This document shows, in pieces, positions 30,661 through 42,800 of a stretch of 64,000 nucleotides of DNA. The translations under genes were made by a program, and so were the position numbers. The notes beneath the pieces were generated by a model, which worked only from the letters and a program-made list of their open reading frames with translations, had not been told where the DNA came from and made no database searches. The first letter of the stretch is position 1. Each line of letters begins with the position of its first letter. This DNA is from Valencia hispanica (taxonomy: Eukaryota > Chordata > Actinopteri > Cyprinodontiformes > Valenciidae): the NCBI GenBank assembly GCA_963556495.2, contig OY747710.1, positions 2,897,501 through 2,961,500 of the forward strand, read 5' to 3'.

Positions 30661-31290
30661 AAAAATTTAAAGCCACAGCTACTCTAACATAAGAAATTTA
30701 AGCAACTCAAAAAGTGTCTGGAGCCATATAAAAGTGATTAGGGTTAGGAACCCCACTATCATTTTAAAGATTTATAAAACTTTGATACATTAATATGTTC
30801 TCCGGACTGCAGCTTTAAATGTTCCTAATACATGTAGCTTATTAATCTGCTCGATGTGTGATGGCACAATGTGGATTCTCTGATTAGTTTATTTGGATTT
30901 TAATATCAACTAAAATGAATGAAAATGAACTTTTGAATATGTTATCACAAAACAAAAAGACGGGTAAAAATAGATTTTGAACTGATTTTTATTTAAAACA
31001 TCAATCAAAATGATCGACATCAAAGGATTGTAGCACGACCTCTGATACAGCTACAGATCTTAACAGAAAAGTTTGAGCATCAAGACCGTTTGATGCAGCA
31101 TGAGGTGTATGATAGGATGCAGATAGATGGATTGTGTCAAATTAACATAACATGTTTTATCGAAGTTCTTTAATAACAGAGATGAGAGAGATTCCTTTAG
31201 ATTCTCTGAGGTTTTAATACAGACTTGGTTGATCAACACAAGGAGGTACAGCGTCAACAGAGGGAATATGCTATACTGACCTTACCTGAA
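30661..31290. other. Lectin intron-like and unassigned sequence
   Basis: The stretch 30725-30830 (TATCATTTTAAAG... CTCCGGACTGCAGCTTTAA) recurs at 34955-35020 and looks like the end of a MITE. 30855-30920 matches 13560-13640. No exon is seen. Confidence 0.45.
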
Positions 31291-31299
31291 TTTATCTTA

Positions 31300-31790
31300 C
31301 ATGTGCTCCTCCGAAGGTCTCCTTGTCACCATCTTCTCGAGATCTGCTCTTTGCAAGAGCTGTTTTACAAGTTCACGGACTGACAGCTGTCAAACTCCTC
31401 ACTCCTCCATGATCCAACTCCAAGCTCTACCTGCCCACTCTCCATGCTCAGTCCCCGCTCACAGGATCCATCTCCTCCTTGTGTCCTGGATAATGCCTGG
31501 AAGTTCTTGCAGACATTCTGGACTCCTAGCTCTCTCTCCCTGGCATCCTATCAGTCACCTACAAGTAAGGCTAACCTGAGTACAAGTGAACTATTTGGAT
31601 TTATCAAAGATCTACTCCTACCTGTGAACTTCCCTTTCTGCAGTTCCTCTCACCTCCATTCCTTTGTGCATCAGTTCCTGGTTCCAGGGATCATCATCAT
31701 TCATCTCAATAAATCTTTACATCATTTTAAAACTGGTCTCCCTAGTGGTAGTTTTGCATGTGGGTCACAAAGCTTCATAATAACATGACA
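31300..31790 (+). mobile_element. Gypsy-like LTR fragment
   Basis: C/T-rich sequence ending with CATCTCAATAAATC (polyadenylation signal) and then TTTGCATGTGGGTC...AACATGACA. It has the layout of the 3' half of an LTR of fish Ty3/Gypsy elements. No partner LTR or internal region is present. Confidence 0.45.
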
Positions 31791-32099
31791 ACATAAGTGG
31801 CTGTTTGCTAGCATGATAACTCTAAACACTAGCTAGCCCTTACAGAAATGATTTATAGCTCTTCTGTAATAGCTCCACAGCATAGCATGTCACTGTCTAG
31901 ACTTTGTGAGGATGGGATGTCAACCTCACCTGTGTACACTAGTAGGCTGGTGTCAATCAGAGACCATGAGCCACATCAACCTTAAAATGCTCCACAGATG
32001 TCAGTCAGGGATAAGTCTCAATGTTCATTATATAAAAAAGTCATTTCAATCCAATCATACATCCATTTCAGCTGATCCTAGTTACATAAACCATCATCA

Positions 32100-32270
32100 A
32101 TAGCAGTTCATTATTCCAGTCAGTTTGAAAAGTTTTCTATCTAAGGAAACCCAGCAAATTGCATCAAGTCATTGACTTGCAGTATTCACTCCCCCCGGAC
32201 CAGCATGTAGCGACGGGTTCCAGCGTTGTGTCGTTGACTTCACAGCAATCCTCCAGATGAATCTTCCGTG
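32100..32270 (-). mobile_element. L2/Maui-like LINE 3' UTR fragment
   Basis: Contains GAAAAGTTTTCTATCTAAGG, CCCAGCAAATTGCATCAAGT and GTTGACTTCACAGCAATCC in the same minus orientation as 6545-6725. Only UTR sequence. Confidence 0.7.
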
Positions 32271-32379
32271 TCTAGAATTTGTTCTCAGTTGTAATTACAT
32301 CATTCTGAAAATAACAACAACTCTAAACTCTCAAACCTGTGTGGTCTCTCTTTTATAAACATAACCTTTCATCTTCACC

Positions 32380-33055
32380 TTCATGTCTGCACTGATTCCT
32401 GGGAGACGGATTGAAGCCTGCTCACACCAGCTATCGAACACTTATGGAGAAACCTTATATGCACCAGCATGCTAACACACACATAGATGTGGGGTCTCTG
32501 GTGTTTAAGGATATATTCTTGGGCTGAGGTTATCATTACTAGATCTTGATTAATCGGTATCATGAGTTTTTCTGTGACATTGTTGTTGTATTTTTATATC
32601 TATTTTTGTGTGATGTGGTTGTGTAGTTCTTAGCTCACAATGTTTGGTTTGTTTGGTCGATGTTCTTTTTGTTTTTTCCCCTCTCTCTGCCGTCCTGTGG
32701 GTATGGAGGCAGATTTTTATGTTTTTTCTTTGTTCCCCTTCCTCTCTTGTATTTTCAACTCACCCTCTCTCTTGACTTTTTGTTTCCTACCTCTCTTCTT
32801 CATTCTCTTTCTTTCTTCCCCTTAATTTTCCATCTCCGTGTCCATAACATCAGAAAATAAAACCTACAGCAATTCATAATAAAGATTTCTCACACATATA
32901 TATCAAGTGGAGTACTATAGCAAAAGCTGTACTGCTCCGCTTGTGAAAGTAAATCTGTTGGGATTCTACTTGGTACTCAGACACCAATACTGAGCTCCAC
33001 ACTGCCAGACAGGACACGTAAAAAAAAGAAGAAAAAAAAGGAAAAGGAATAAAAA
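32380..33055 (+). mobile_element. Unclassified poly(A) retroelement, copy 2
   Basis: Plus-strand, 5'-truncated copy of the element at 17511-18501. It starts within CTTCATGTCTGCACTGATTC, lacks the GC-rich part, and ends with GGACACG and an interrupted A tail (33018-33055). Internal AATAAA motifs occur near 32855 and 32878. Confidence 0.8.
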
Positions 33056-35550
33056 AATTAACATGACCTTTCTCCACCAAGGTGTTACATCTGTAACAAC
33101 TCTAATATTCTACACAAAAACAACTCATTATTTCTTCAGAAATGGTTTAACAATGTTATTATTCAAGTTTATCCGCTATTTAATAACAAATGACTTCTAT
33201 ACATACATAATTTCTAACTCAGAACTTGGTTCCTGTACCTCCAAGAGAATATAGTGATGCAATCTCATCCATCCCATCTGGCTTGTTCATGTTGCCTGAA
33301 GACATTGCTCTTTCTTCTCTCCAGACCTTTAGATGATCCACTGTTGGTAAGCTTTCTCAACTCAACCAAAAGATTGATGTAAATTTGTGACACTCATCCA
33401 AAACCATTTTTTTAAACAAACACAGTAAATATGATACTATGTACATTATAAGTGATTTCTATTTTCAATATATTTGCAAAATCAACAAAGAAACCTTTTG
33501 TGAGTTTTTTTAAATGATTATTTTTGGATATTTTCCAAAGAATCTTATGTGAAGAGTGCATTTAATCCAGTCAAGGGTGTAAAGTGACAAAATGTAGGAA
33601 AATGGTGTGTACTTTTGTTACTAGCTTAGATTAACCTGAAAGTCTTTGTGGCTGACAGACAATGAAACTATAGCAATGATGCAAGAAATCTCTAGTTTTT
33701 ATTTACAGTAGACAGTAGGACCCAAGATTTAGACTGAGTAAAGATGTCCCTAAGACATTCTTGTACCTAAAGAAATGGAGGTGAGATGTTGGCGTCAAAA
33801 TGTGCATAAAATGTCATAATCAAGGACCTGGAATAAGGAACAGAAATATCTGAGCAGAGTATGGGCTGGAAAACCTTCCCCATCCACAAATATAACAAAC
33901 CAGACTCTCTGCAAGATAACAGATTTTATTCAATTTCAGGAGCAATACATTAAGTCAGAAATCAATTTGTGACAGATTGAATGAAATCAATTAACTTTGT
34001 ATTTTAATGTATTATACACAATATATATTTATTTATTCTAAATGCTTATAATATTTTACCCAATGAATCATATATGATACACCAGGTTTTTGCTGGAGTA
34101 TAATAGCATCTTAAGCACATAAAGAAAATATAGTACTGTAGGCGGTGATGTCGGCAATGCACTGTGATGTTTCAAAAGATAATAAATTAAACAAGCAAAA
34201 GTAAAAAAAAAAAAAAAAAAAGACTGCATCTTTTTCTGTAGCATTCTGATTTTTAAAACACAAAAAGAAATTCCTACATATGTATTTTCCCTTAATATTC
34301 AACATTGTTGAAGAAAGGTTTCAAGGTGTAGAGCACAATAAAAAATATTGGGAGCTACAATTTTGGTTAGAAATGGGATTCCACAGGGCTCAATCATTGG
34401 TCCACTCTAAATAAAACCTTTTTCAAAACAGATTCTCCTGTAATCATGGGGACCCACACTGGGTTGAATCTAACGCTGCTTTCCAGGAGCATTTGAGGAA
34501 GAGAGGGATTTTTTGAATTCCACTAACAAGGCCCCTCCCAAAACATCTCTCCCCTCCCCCCTCACTTCCTCTAACCCCACCTCAGCAATTGTGGATGTGC
34601 ATCACCTGTGGTGTCACAGCGGGTCAAAGTGGAAAGGAGCAAGCGCTATCGATCATCACCCGATTGTATTTTGTTATGGACATTTCAGAGGTGAGGGACT
34701 TCTCCATGGCTGACGCTCTCTTCCAATATGGCGACTGTACACAGGAGCCGTCTGTGTGAACGGCCTCATCATCACAGGTTTGTGCGATGCGCATGTAAGT
34801 TGCTTGACAGCCGACGAGGCGGAGACTTAAATTCTATTGGCTAAAATAATTCGGCGGTCAGTGTGAAATGCATAGGGGTCTATGGGAGGAAGACGGGACT
34901 TAGGAAGCATAACAAATGTTGTGGAGCACTAGCCTTTTATCATAGTATTAAACCCTACTATCATTTTAAAGTTTTATGAAACTTTTATACAGAAATATAT
35001 GCTCCGGACTGCAGCTTTAAGCCCCTGCTTTAAATTAGGCTTCAAGGCAATTGATGGTTTGGGTATATGTTAAACACTTTTTGGACCCTTTCAATTTCAA
35101 AGTGTTACAACTTTACAGAAGATTATTGACAGATTATTTTAAGAGTATTAAAAATAAATAAAAATCAAATGACAGCCCATTAAAAAATAGTTTTTGATTT
35201 CTGTTTTTATCTAGACTTTTACTGAACATGTGGAGTTACTGGTGCTGTATGACCAATATCACTTCAAACATTTGGAAACAGTGATCGGTAACTATAACTG
35301 CCTAGAATAAGCAACAAAATATTCCACAAGGTCCTCAAATTATTAATACAGCACCCAGAACGAAGAAGCTAAATGATGAGATTTTTACTTTGAACAGTTT
35401 GTCCATTTGAGCTTACACAAAATGGAGAAAGTTTACAAATCTTTAAAATTGTTTCAACAGCCTTTAAAAGATGAAATTGTGTTTTTATTCATGACATTTA
35501 CCAAAAATTAATTACACAGTGGAGAATTTCTGCTTGATAAGAAACCAGTG
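33056..35550. other. Region right of poly(A) element, mostly unassigned
   Basis: No exon recognised. 34200-34222 is an A-run. 34320-35025 has MITE-like content and ends CTCCGGACTGCAGCTTTAAG, also seen at 30815. 35195-35290 (TTTTTATCTAGACTTTTACTGAACATGTGG in parts) matches 57730-57800, so it is the 3' flank shared by lectin genes A and B. Confidence 0.5.
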
Positions 35551-35698
35551 TTAGAGTGACCATATCAGAGCTTCCTGTTCACAGATGAATTTGATCTGAA
35601 ATTCATGATCTCCTTTGTTCCAGCTCTCTGTGAGATTTCTCCCTGGGATCAGCAGCGCATTTGGTCCTGGAGTCCCGAAGACTCCCTTTATCCAAAAC
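35551..35698 (-). CDS. Gene B exon 7: CTLD end and stop
   Basis: 148 bases, entering in phase 2 after a TTTTAAAG acceptor. Reads [20 protein letters not shown], then [20 protein letters not shown] and a short tail to TAA at 35553-35551. It is the same length as gene A's last exon. The WND calcium motif and two inner cysteines of the CTLD are absent. Confidence 0.88.
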
Positions 35699-38600
35699 CT
35701 TTAAAAGGGAAACATGAATATCAGAACATCTAAAATAAAAATCACACAGCAGCTGGTACAGACTGAAAACTGTAATCTTCTCAATGTTTTGTTCTCACTA
35801 TACGAATATAGACACATTTTGACAGAAACCAGACTAAATCAAATCTGTTGTGCCAACTAGCAAAATTGTATTTTAAAGATTCATCCATCCATCCATCCAT
35901 CCATCCATCCATCCATCTATTCCTCCATCCATCAGCCCACCCGCCCACCCACCCATCCATCCATCCATCCATCCATCCATCCATCCATCCATCCATCCAT
36001 CCATCCATCCATCCATCCATCCATCCATCAGCCCACCCACCCATTCATCCACCCATTCATCCATCCACCCACCCACCCACCCACCCATCCATCTATCCAT
36101 CCATCCATCCATCCATCCATCCATCCATCCATCCATCCATCCATCCATCCATTCATCCATCCATCCACCCACCCACCCACCCATCCATCCATCCATCCAT
36201 CCATCCATCCATCCATCCATGCATCCATCCATCCATCCATCCATCCATCCATCCATCGTCTTACCTGGGATCGGGTTGCATTTAAGTTTTAAAGAACTAT
36301 TCATTCCCAACAGCACATGTTTGAAAAACAGTGTTTTTATGTTTTCAACAAATAAATGACACTATATCAAGTGAAACAATTAAATAAACGAATGTAGCAA
36401 ATCGATTTTATTCAAATTATCTGTGACATTTCACTGGATGTTAGTTATATGGCCTAGTCCAAGGAATTGTAAATAATGTTCAGAGAAGCCTAATAAGTTG
36501 CACAAACCAGGAAAGAGTTACAAAATGTTAGCAAAGGCCTTGAATGTTCATAGAGTTACAGTTGGAAGAGTGATACCCAACTTTAAAGATAAAGAGACAA
36601 TGGCTACACCCTCTGGTGGCAGAAAAAGAAAGCCACCATATTCCCAAGGAGGCAGGTGGTCAAAAACCCCAACTGACTGCAAAATACCTCCAACAAGACT
36701 TGGTGGCATCTGCCACAGATGTGTCAGGTTCCACAGTAAAGACAGGCTAAAGACTGAAGGTATCCAGGCCTGAACTTCATCACCTACACCACTACAGACC
36801 AGGGGCGTCTCCGGCCTTTAAGGATTACCTGGGCTTAGCCCAGACAAGATGTGAAGTTTTTGTAAAAAAAATAAAAAGTGTTACAATAGATTATAGACTA
36901 TAGCATACATAGTAAGGTGCCTAAATTATAATGCATCCACGTTAAAACAGTGTAATGTGTAATTTAATATAGAATTGCTTTTTTTTGTAATTTTGTAGCT
37001 AATGTTCAATTTAACATTTAATGTTCATTTTTTTGTGTTTTGGAAAATTACATCTGAAAATAGCCAAACCAAACAATTATTTAGTTCGATCAATCTTTCT
37101 TCACTTACTTCTGTTGGTCTCCCTTGTCCCTTTCTTTTTCCCATTTATCTTTGCTTTTTTTCCCATCTCTTTCCTTCAACCAGTGAACTATCCAAAAAAT
37201 GTTTTATTTAGAATTAGATTGCTCACAAACCGTGCACATACTCAATCATACACTATTCACCTATTGGTATCTTTATGTCTAGCTGCTGTCTCTCCTCTTC
37301 TCCCTCTCATCATTGGTTCTGTCTTGGTTAGTCTGTTTGGCTCTGTCAATAATGCCAAAATGGTAAATGAGCAAATAAGGTAAAGCAAAGCTTTACTTAT
37401 GTCATTTATTATGTCTTCAATGATGCACTGTTATTGACCTGTTTTGAATTTGCTTCTATCTATATTTTAATAGGTTTTATGATATTTGGAATTAAATAAG
37501 GTTTTCTTAAAGAGTAACTAAACCCCAAAACAACTTTTTTTTGCTTCTAAACTGTATAAATGGGTCTTTACCAATGCAGTCTTTCAGTTTCTGGGGATTT
37601 TTTTACATTTTGGTGTAAACTTGTTTAATTCTACACTTTTTGGTCTAAAAACGTCTTAGTGCTGCCCTCTTAGGGTTGAACTGTGGCTACTGCATTTGAA
37701 TTTTGTGATTGGTGGAGAGTGGTACATCTCTACGTCACAGGCATTGACTGCGTCACAGCAGCCATGGTCTCACAGACACGCCCCGTGGGTTTGGGTATAA
37801 AGCAATCAGACAGACCGGTCTCCTCCTGTCTCCCTCTCCCTCAGCAGCAGCACCAGCCTCGAGCAGCGCTGACTCAGCGCCCCGAGCCAGGGCTCGAATT
37901 CATACGGCTCGCGGCCGCTGAGCTCCATAAAGCCTCCCTCTACTCCTCTGTCTCCAGTGACGACGGAGGAGATCCGCTGCCTCAGGGCGCCGAGCCAGCG
38001 CCGGCCGAGCTCGGTGCTGCTGAGGCAGAGGGAGACAGGAGGAGTCCGGTCTCTGAGTGGTGATGCTAACATAGGCTAACGTTCAAAATAGATGAATGTT
38101 GATCAGATCGATCAGTCGCAAAACTGCCAACGGTCACTGTCCATGTTTCAGTGTTCAGTCACTGCCCTCCTGAACACACCCCCACGTTCCCCCCTCCGCT
38201 CATCCTCAACACTTGGCCACGCCCCTCCGTTCTTCCTGGCACCGCCCACTTTGTAGAATTTTTTTAATGTTGTCTGGGGGCGGGGTTATGATTTTTCAGG
38301 GGGTTCAGTTACACTTTAATAACAATCTATAAAACAATGTTAGAATATTTAATTACTGCCAGTTCACATGATGATGCTGGTGCTTCTGCTGGAGCTGCAG
38401 CTACAGCTCCTCTCTTTAACTCATCTCTCCTACCCTCTACTAAATCATCACATCAGAATTAAGTGTGTAAAGTACGACTATTTTAAACTAATACTACAAA
38501 ACACAAACTAAATATCCTTATGCAAACAACTGGGTTACATCAAGTCATGATGCATCAAGAGTGTTTCAAAAGTGTTTACTTGGTTAGTGATCTCTAGCAT

Positions 38601-39848
38601 TAAAACATTCTACTTAAATAACTGTGACCAATGTCCATGTTTGATTAGAACAGCTCTGCTGCTGCTGGCTCTTTCTCTGTCTGCATCTGATCTTTGCTTC
38701 CTTCTACAAAATTATTCAATCAACTCAAAGTCTGCAACAAACCAACAGAAAACAAGTCGCACATATATTAATACAATAATGTAATACAAACAAGTGGACA
38801 ATAAAAGTTCAACAACAATGGAAGCGTTCAGCCTTCCTGTCTAAAGCAACATATCTCAAATGGGGAATACTGTCTGCAGGAGTTAAAGAAATGATCAGAC
38901 GCACCACACACGCACCATTTCAAATTACACTAATTTAATTCAAAACGACTCCTACGCATACAAATCGTTAAATACTACGCACCAATCGCCTGATACACAC
39001 AGACATCTGAGTTTTCTTATAACGTTCTCTCTAAACTTGTTGTTGAAGTGGCAAAAACGTTTGTGAAACAAAGAATATCTCAGCACTGCTTAGTTATAAC
39101 ACATAGACCAAAATGTTACAAATACTTTAGATAAACAGATACATTTTTAACTAAAACAATCGTTTCTGTCTGAATATAAACATTAAAAAAAATCACAACT
39201 TTATATAAACTAGTTTAGATTCTGAGCTCCTTAACTCCATGATGAAGCTTTACTTCATCATGTTCAAGTATTCATTTGGACCATCCTGTCGTTCTTATCT
39301 CTGTTGTCTAACTCAAAGACAGCAAATGTCTTTTCAAACAGCTGAATGAATATTTCTTCACTAAAACTTGTCTTTGCAAACAAAATCACAGTGAGAACTT
39401 AAAATATGAGTATTTGACTACAAACATTGAGTAGACATTTCGGAAGTGCATTTTTGCTGTTTATTTTACATTTTTAATCGGTTTTATTGTTGTCCTGGAC
39501 TAATCACTTTAGTAGAGGACTTTAATCAGACCCTTATGGATGTAAAAAGACAGTTCTGTAAAACCCTGCCAGGCTGATAAAACCTTCAAATGTCACACAA
39601 GTAAGATGGAGCAAGACCATGTGTTGCACTAAAAACTGGATTAGTTTTGTCACATTTAATGGACTACAAAGGGGTGAGCCACACATCTGATCTCCTTCTG
39701 CAGGGGTTTGTGTGTGTGTGTTGGCAAAAGCCCTCGTTTTTTAGCCACTTAGGAAAAGCATTACTGAATGTGAGTGGATGGTAAATCACACAATAGGCCA
39801 CTAAAAACAAAATTGTCCCCCTCACTTCTGAGATGATAGTTACGCCCT

Positions 39849-39894
<46 letters not shown>

Positions 39895-42800
39895 TAAAAA
39901 TAAATAAATCAACAGAAAAGAACAAAATAAATCCAATTTTTTAGTCAACATTGCTGTATTAGTGTTTCCCACATCAAGTTTGCAATGATGTTTATAAATG
40001 TTAATTAAAAAGTTATTTTGTTGCTTTTGTATTAATAATTTTTCACTACTTTCTTTAGCCGATGTGCTTATTAAGGATAACTAGTTTGCTACCAACAGGA
40101 CAGCTAAAGAAAATGATGCGTAAGGCAGAGTTTGCCTTTGTGAATCACTTCATTTTAAATTCTTACCTTTGGCCTCTCTCTAGAAAAAGCTAAGGAGTAA
40201 CAACAGTTTTTTTCGTAATTTTTCTATGATCCATTGATTTCTGTTAGGGTAGCAGTCACCCAGAAAGAAATAGTGAAAGCGTCGACGGGTGTTTTACTTT
40301 TATTTTACTTCAAAATTCAATTAGAATCTAACAGTGCCAATACACCATAAAATTAATCACAAAACACATCTGCTTAGATGCTTTTTCTTAATCTAAACTC
40401 CAACATACAACGAAATATCAATTTAACAATCAAGTACAGCTTAAAACATGTACCTCGCCCCGCCTTCCAAGGGCTGCAATGTGTTCATTTAGTCCGGTAT
40501 TATGCTGCTGCTGCTTCCTTGAGAGCCGCATTCGGGCAAATGTGTGCTACAAGTACTTGATTTTCCGGTCTGAGCTGGAGGTGCAGCTTGTCACTGTTTA
40601 CTGGACAATACTCGTAACTAAACAGGCCTATATTAATAAACAAAAAACAGACATTTACAGTTTGTCTTAGAAATGTTGCTAGTCGTAATATATCTACTGG
40701 TTTGGCGCTGTGCAGTTTTCTGCGCATGCGTTTGTACCGTTATATACACAGTGTTTCTCAATGTCAAGGAGCCTCGCCTGCCAAGGGAATGCCTCAGTAT
40801 GCGAGGCGCCTTGCTTACGAGGACACTGTCCTTCCTTGGTTGAAGAAAACAGTTAAATGGAACAGACTTACATCACGTGACCGCGGCTGCCCAGGGCCCG
40901 CCTTTTGCTTACACGCTCTGTTTACGTCCCGCCCATTGTTATATTTTATACGTATAAGTTTCAATATAGATGTATAACGAGAGTTTTACTTTTTAACTGT
41001 GTATATATTGGTTAAATCAAATGTTAAAGCGAGTTAGTAGCTGCTAGCAAACGAAGCTGCAACTTCGAAAACACCGCAATGTATTCAGGGAAATTTTTGA
41101 CCGAGGGAAGGCATCAAGGAACCTCCCATGTATCCTCGGTCAGTTAGATAAACGGCAGACAAACGGAGGACAGACGCCTTGGTAGCACATGAACATTGGA
41201 ACACACCTTGGCGGTCCCTGATGACGTGTCTCCTAGGCAACCGGGGCGGGACCAAGGTATCAAGGCGAGGTTCCTTGGCATTGAGAAACACCAACAGTCT
41301 ATGGTTTGTACAGAGCACCCTCGTTAGGAGAGGGGAGGGGCAGTGTGCCCACCCACGGTAGTTAACGGTAGTTAACGCCTTGCCATAGGCAAGGCGTTAA
41401 CATGAACCATGGACTTTAATACCTGAATAAGGTTTTAATACACACCTTATTTTTGATACTGATGGCTTGCCATAACTGACTGTAACCTGACACAGAGTCA
41501 AGTCAGTGGCAGCGCTGATTAGAGTAGAGCAAAGCCGCCCGTTGTGAGTGACTGAGGGAGCGGTGAGCCTGTTGCTGGTGAGTGAAACAACAGACTTAAA
41601 ACATCCGGGGCTGAAGCCCCGGGAAAATCGGCTGACAACGCCACTGCTACAGACCCACTATACATGCTTCCAATCAGTAAAATCATCAGACAGCATGGGA
41701 TAAATGTCCATAGTTATGCCGATGATACACAATTGTATTTATCCATAAATCCTGATGAATCCAATCAGTTAGGTAGATTACAGGCATGTCTTAAAAACAT
41801 GGATGACTCTAAAGTTTCTGCTCCTAAATTCTGACAAGACAGAAGTTTTCGTCTTTGGACCAGAAGTTCTAAAACAGAAACTGATTAGTCAATCACTTCA
41901 TCTGGATGGCATTAAATTGGCCCCCAGTAATAACGTAAAGAACCTCTGCGTTATTTTTGACCAACACTTGACATTTAAATCCCATATTAAACAGGTTTCT
42001 AGGATTTCTTTCTTTCACCTCCGGAATATTGCTAAAATTAGAAACATCCTGTCCAGGAGTGATGCTGAGAAACTAGTCCATGCATTTGTTACCTCAAGGC
42101 TGGACTACTGTAATTCTTTACTATCAGGTCGTCCACAAAATGCCATTAAAAGCCTTCAGTTGATCCAAAATGATGCAGCAAGAGTTCTGATGAATAATAT
42201 ATTAAATAATATAAGTAAGTTTTTAATATATAAATTATGTTTTAAAAAGAGAGTTCACATTTCTCCTGTTTTAGCTTCCCTTCATTGGCTCCCTGTTAAA
42301 TCCAGAATAAAATCTAAGATCCTCCTTCTTCCATATAAAGCCCATAATAATCAGCTCCATCATCCGTCAGAGATCTGATTGTTGAACTGAAAATAAATTA
42401 GAATGTATGGATGACTGAACTGAAATTTCTTTTCTTGTAAAGTGCCTTGAGACGACATGTGTTGTGAATTCGCGCTATATAAATAAACTGAATTCACAAG
42501 AGGTTTTGGGTTTTTGTTTAAAACTGGAACTTCTTGAGCCTGATCATATGTCTGAAGAATAACCTGTCTATAATGAAGCACGGCAGGGACCCTATGATGC
42601 TCTGGGGCTGCTTCACTTCCTCTGGAAACCTGCAGAGTGCTGAAGTCAATATGGTTTCAATCAAGAATCAGGATATCCTGAGAGAAAATGTCCTGCTGTC
42701 TGTGAGTAAGTCTAATAAGTTTCAAACAGAACAATGATCGCGATCATATCTCAGAGTTCACCAAGATTTGGTTTTAGAAGTTCTGGATGATCCTGGAGTA

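Larger units (their letters stand above)
36800..41646. mobile_element. 4.85-kb hAT-like element in gene B intron
   Basis: Flanked by 8-bp CTACAGAC duplications. Ends CAGGGGCGTCTCC and (reversed) CAGTGGCGTTGTC match at 10 of 13 positions, as expected for hAT inverted repeats. No transposase frame was recognised, so it is a decayed or non-autonomous element. It contains a TTAA MITE (37507-38319), a TA repeat (39850-39893) and a fold-back MITE (40750-41292). Confidence 0.8.

Noticed and set aside
35781..36316. WMDG-repeat and HPSI-repeat proteins
   Set aside because: Translations of the CCAT tetranucleotide array on either strand.
37683..38063. 126-codon frame in GC-rich DNA
   Set aside because: It runs through the hairpin core of a TTAA MITE and has no recognisable domain.
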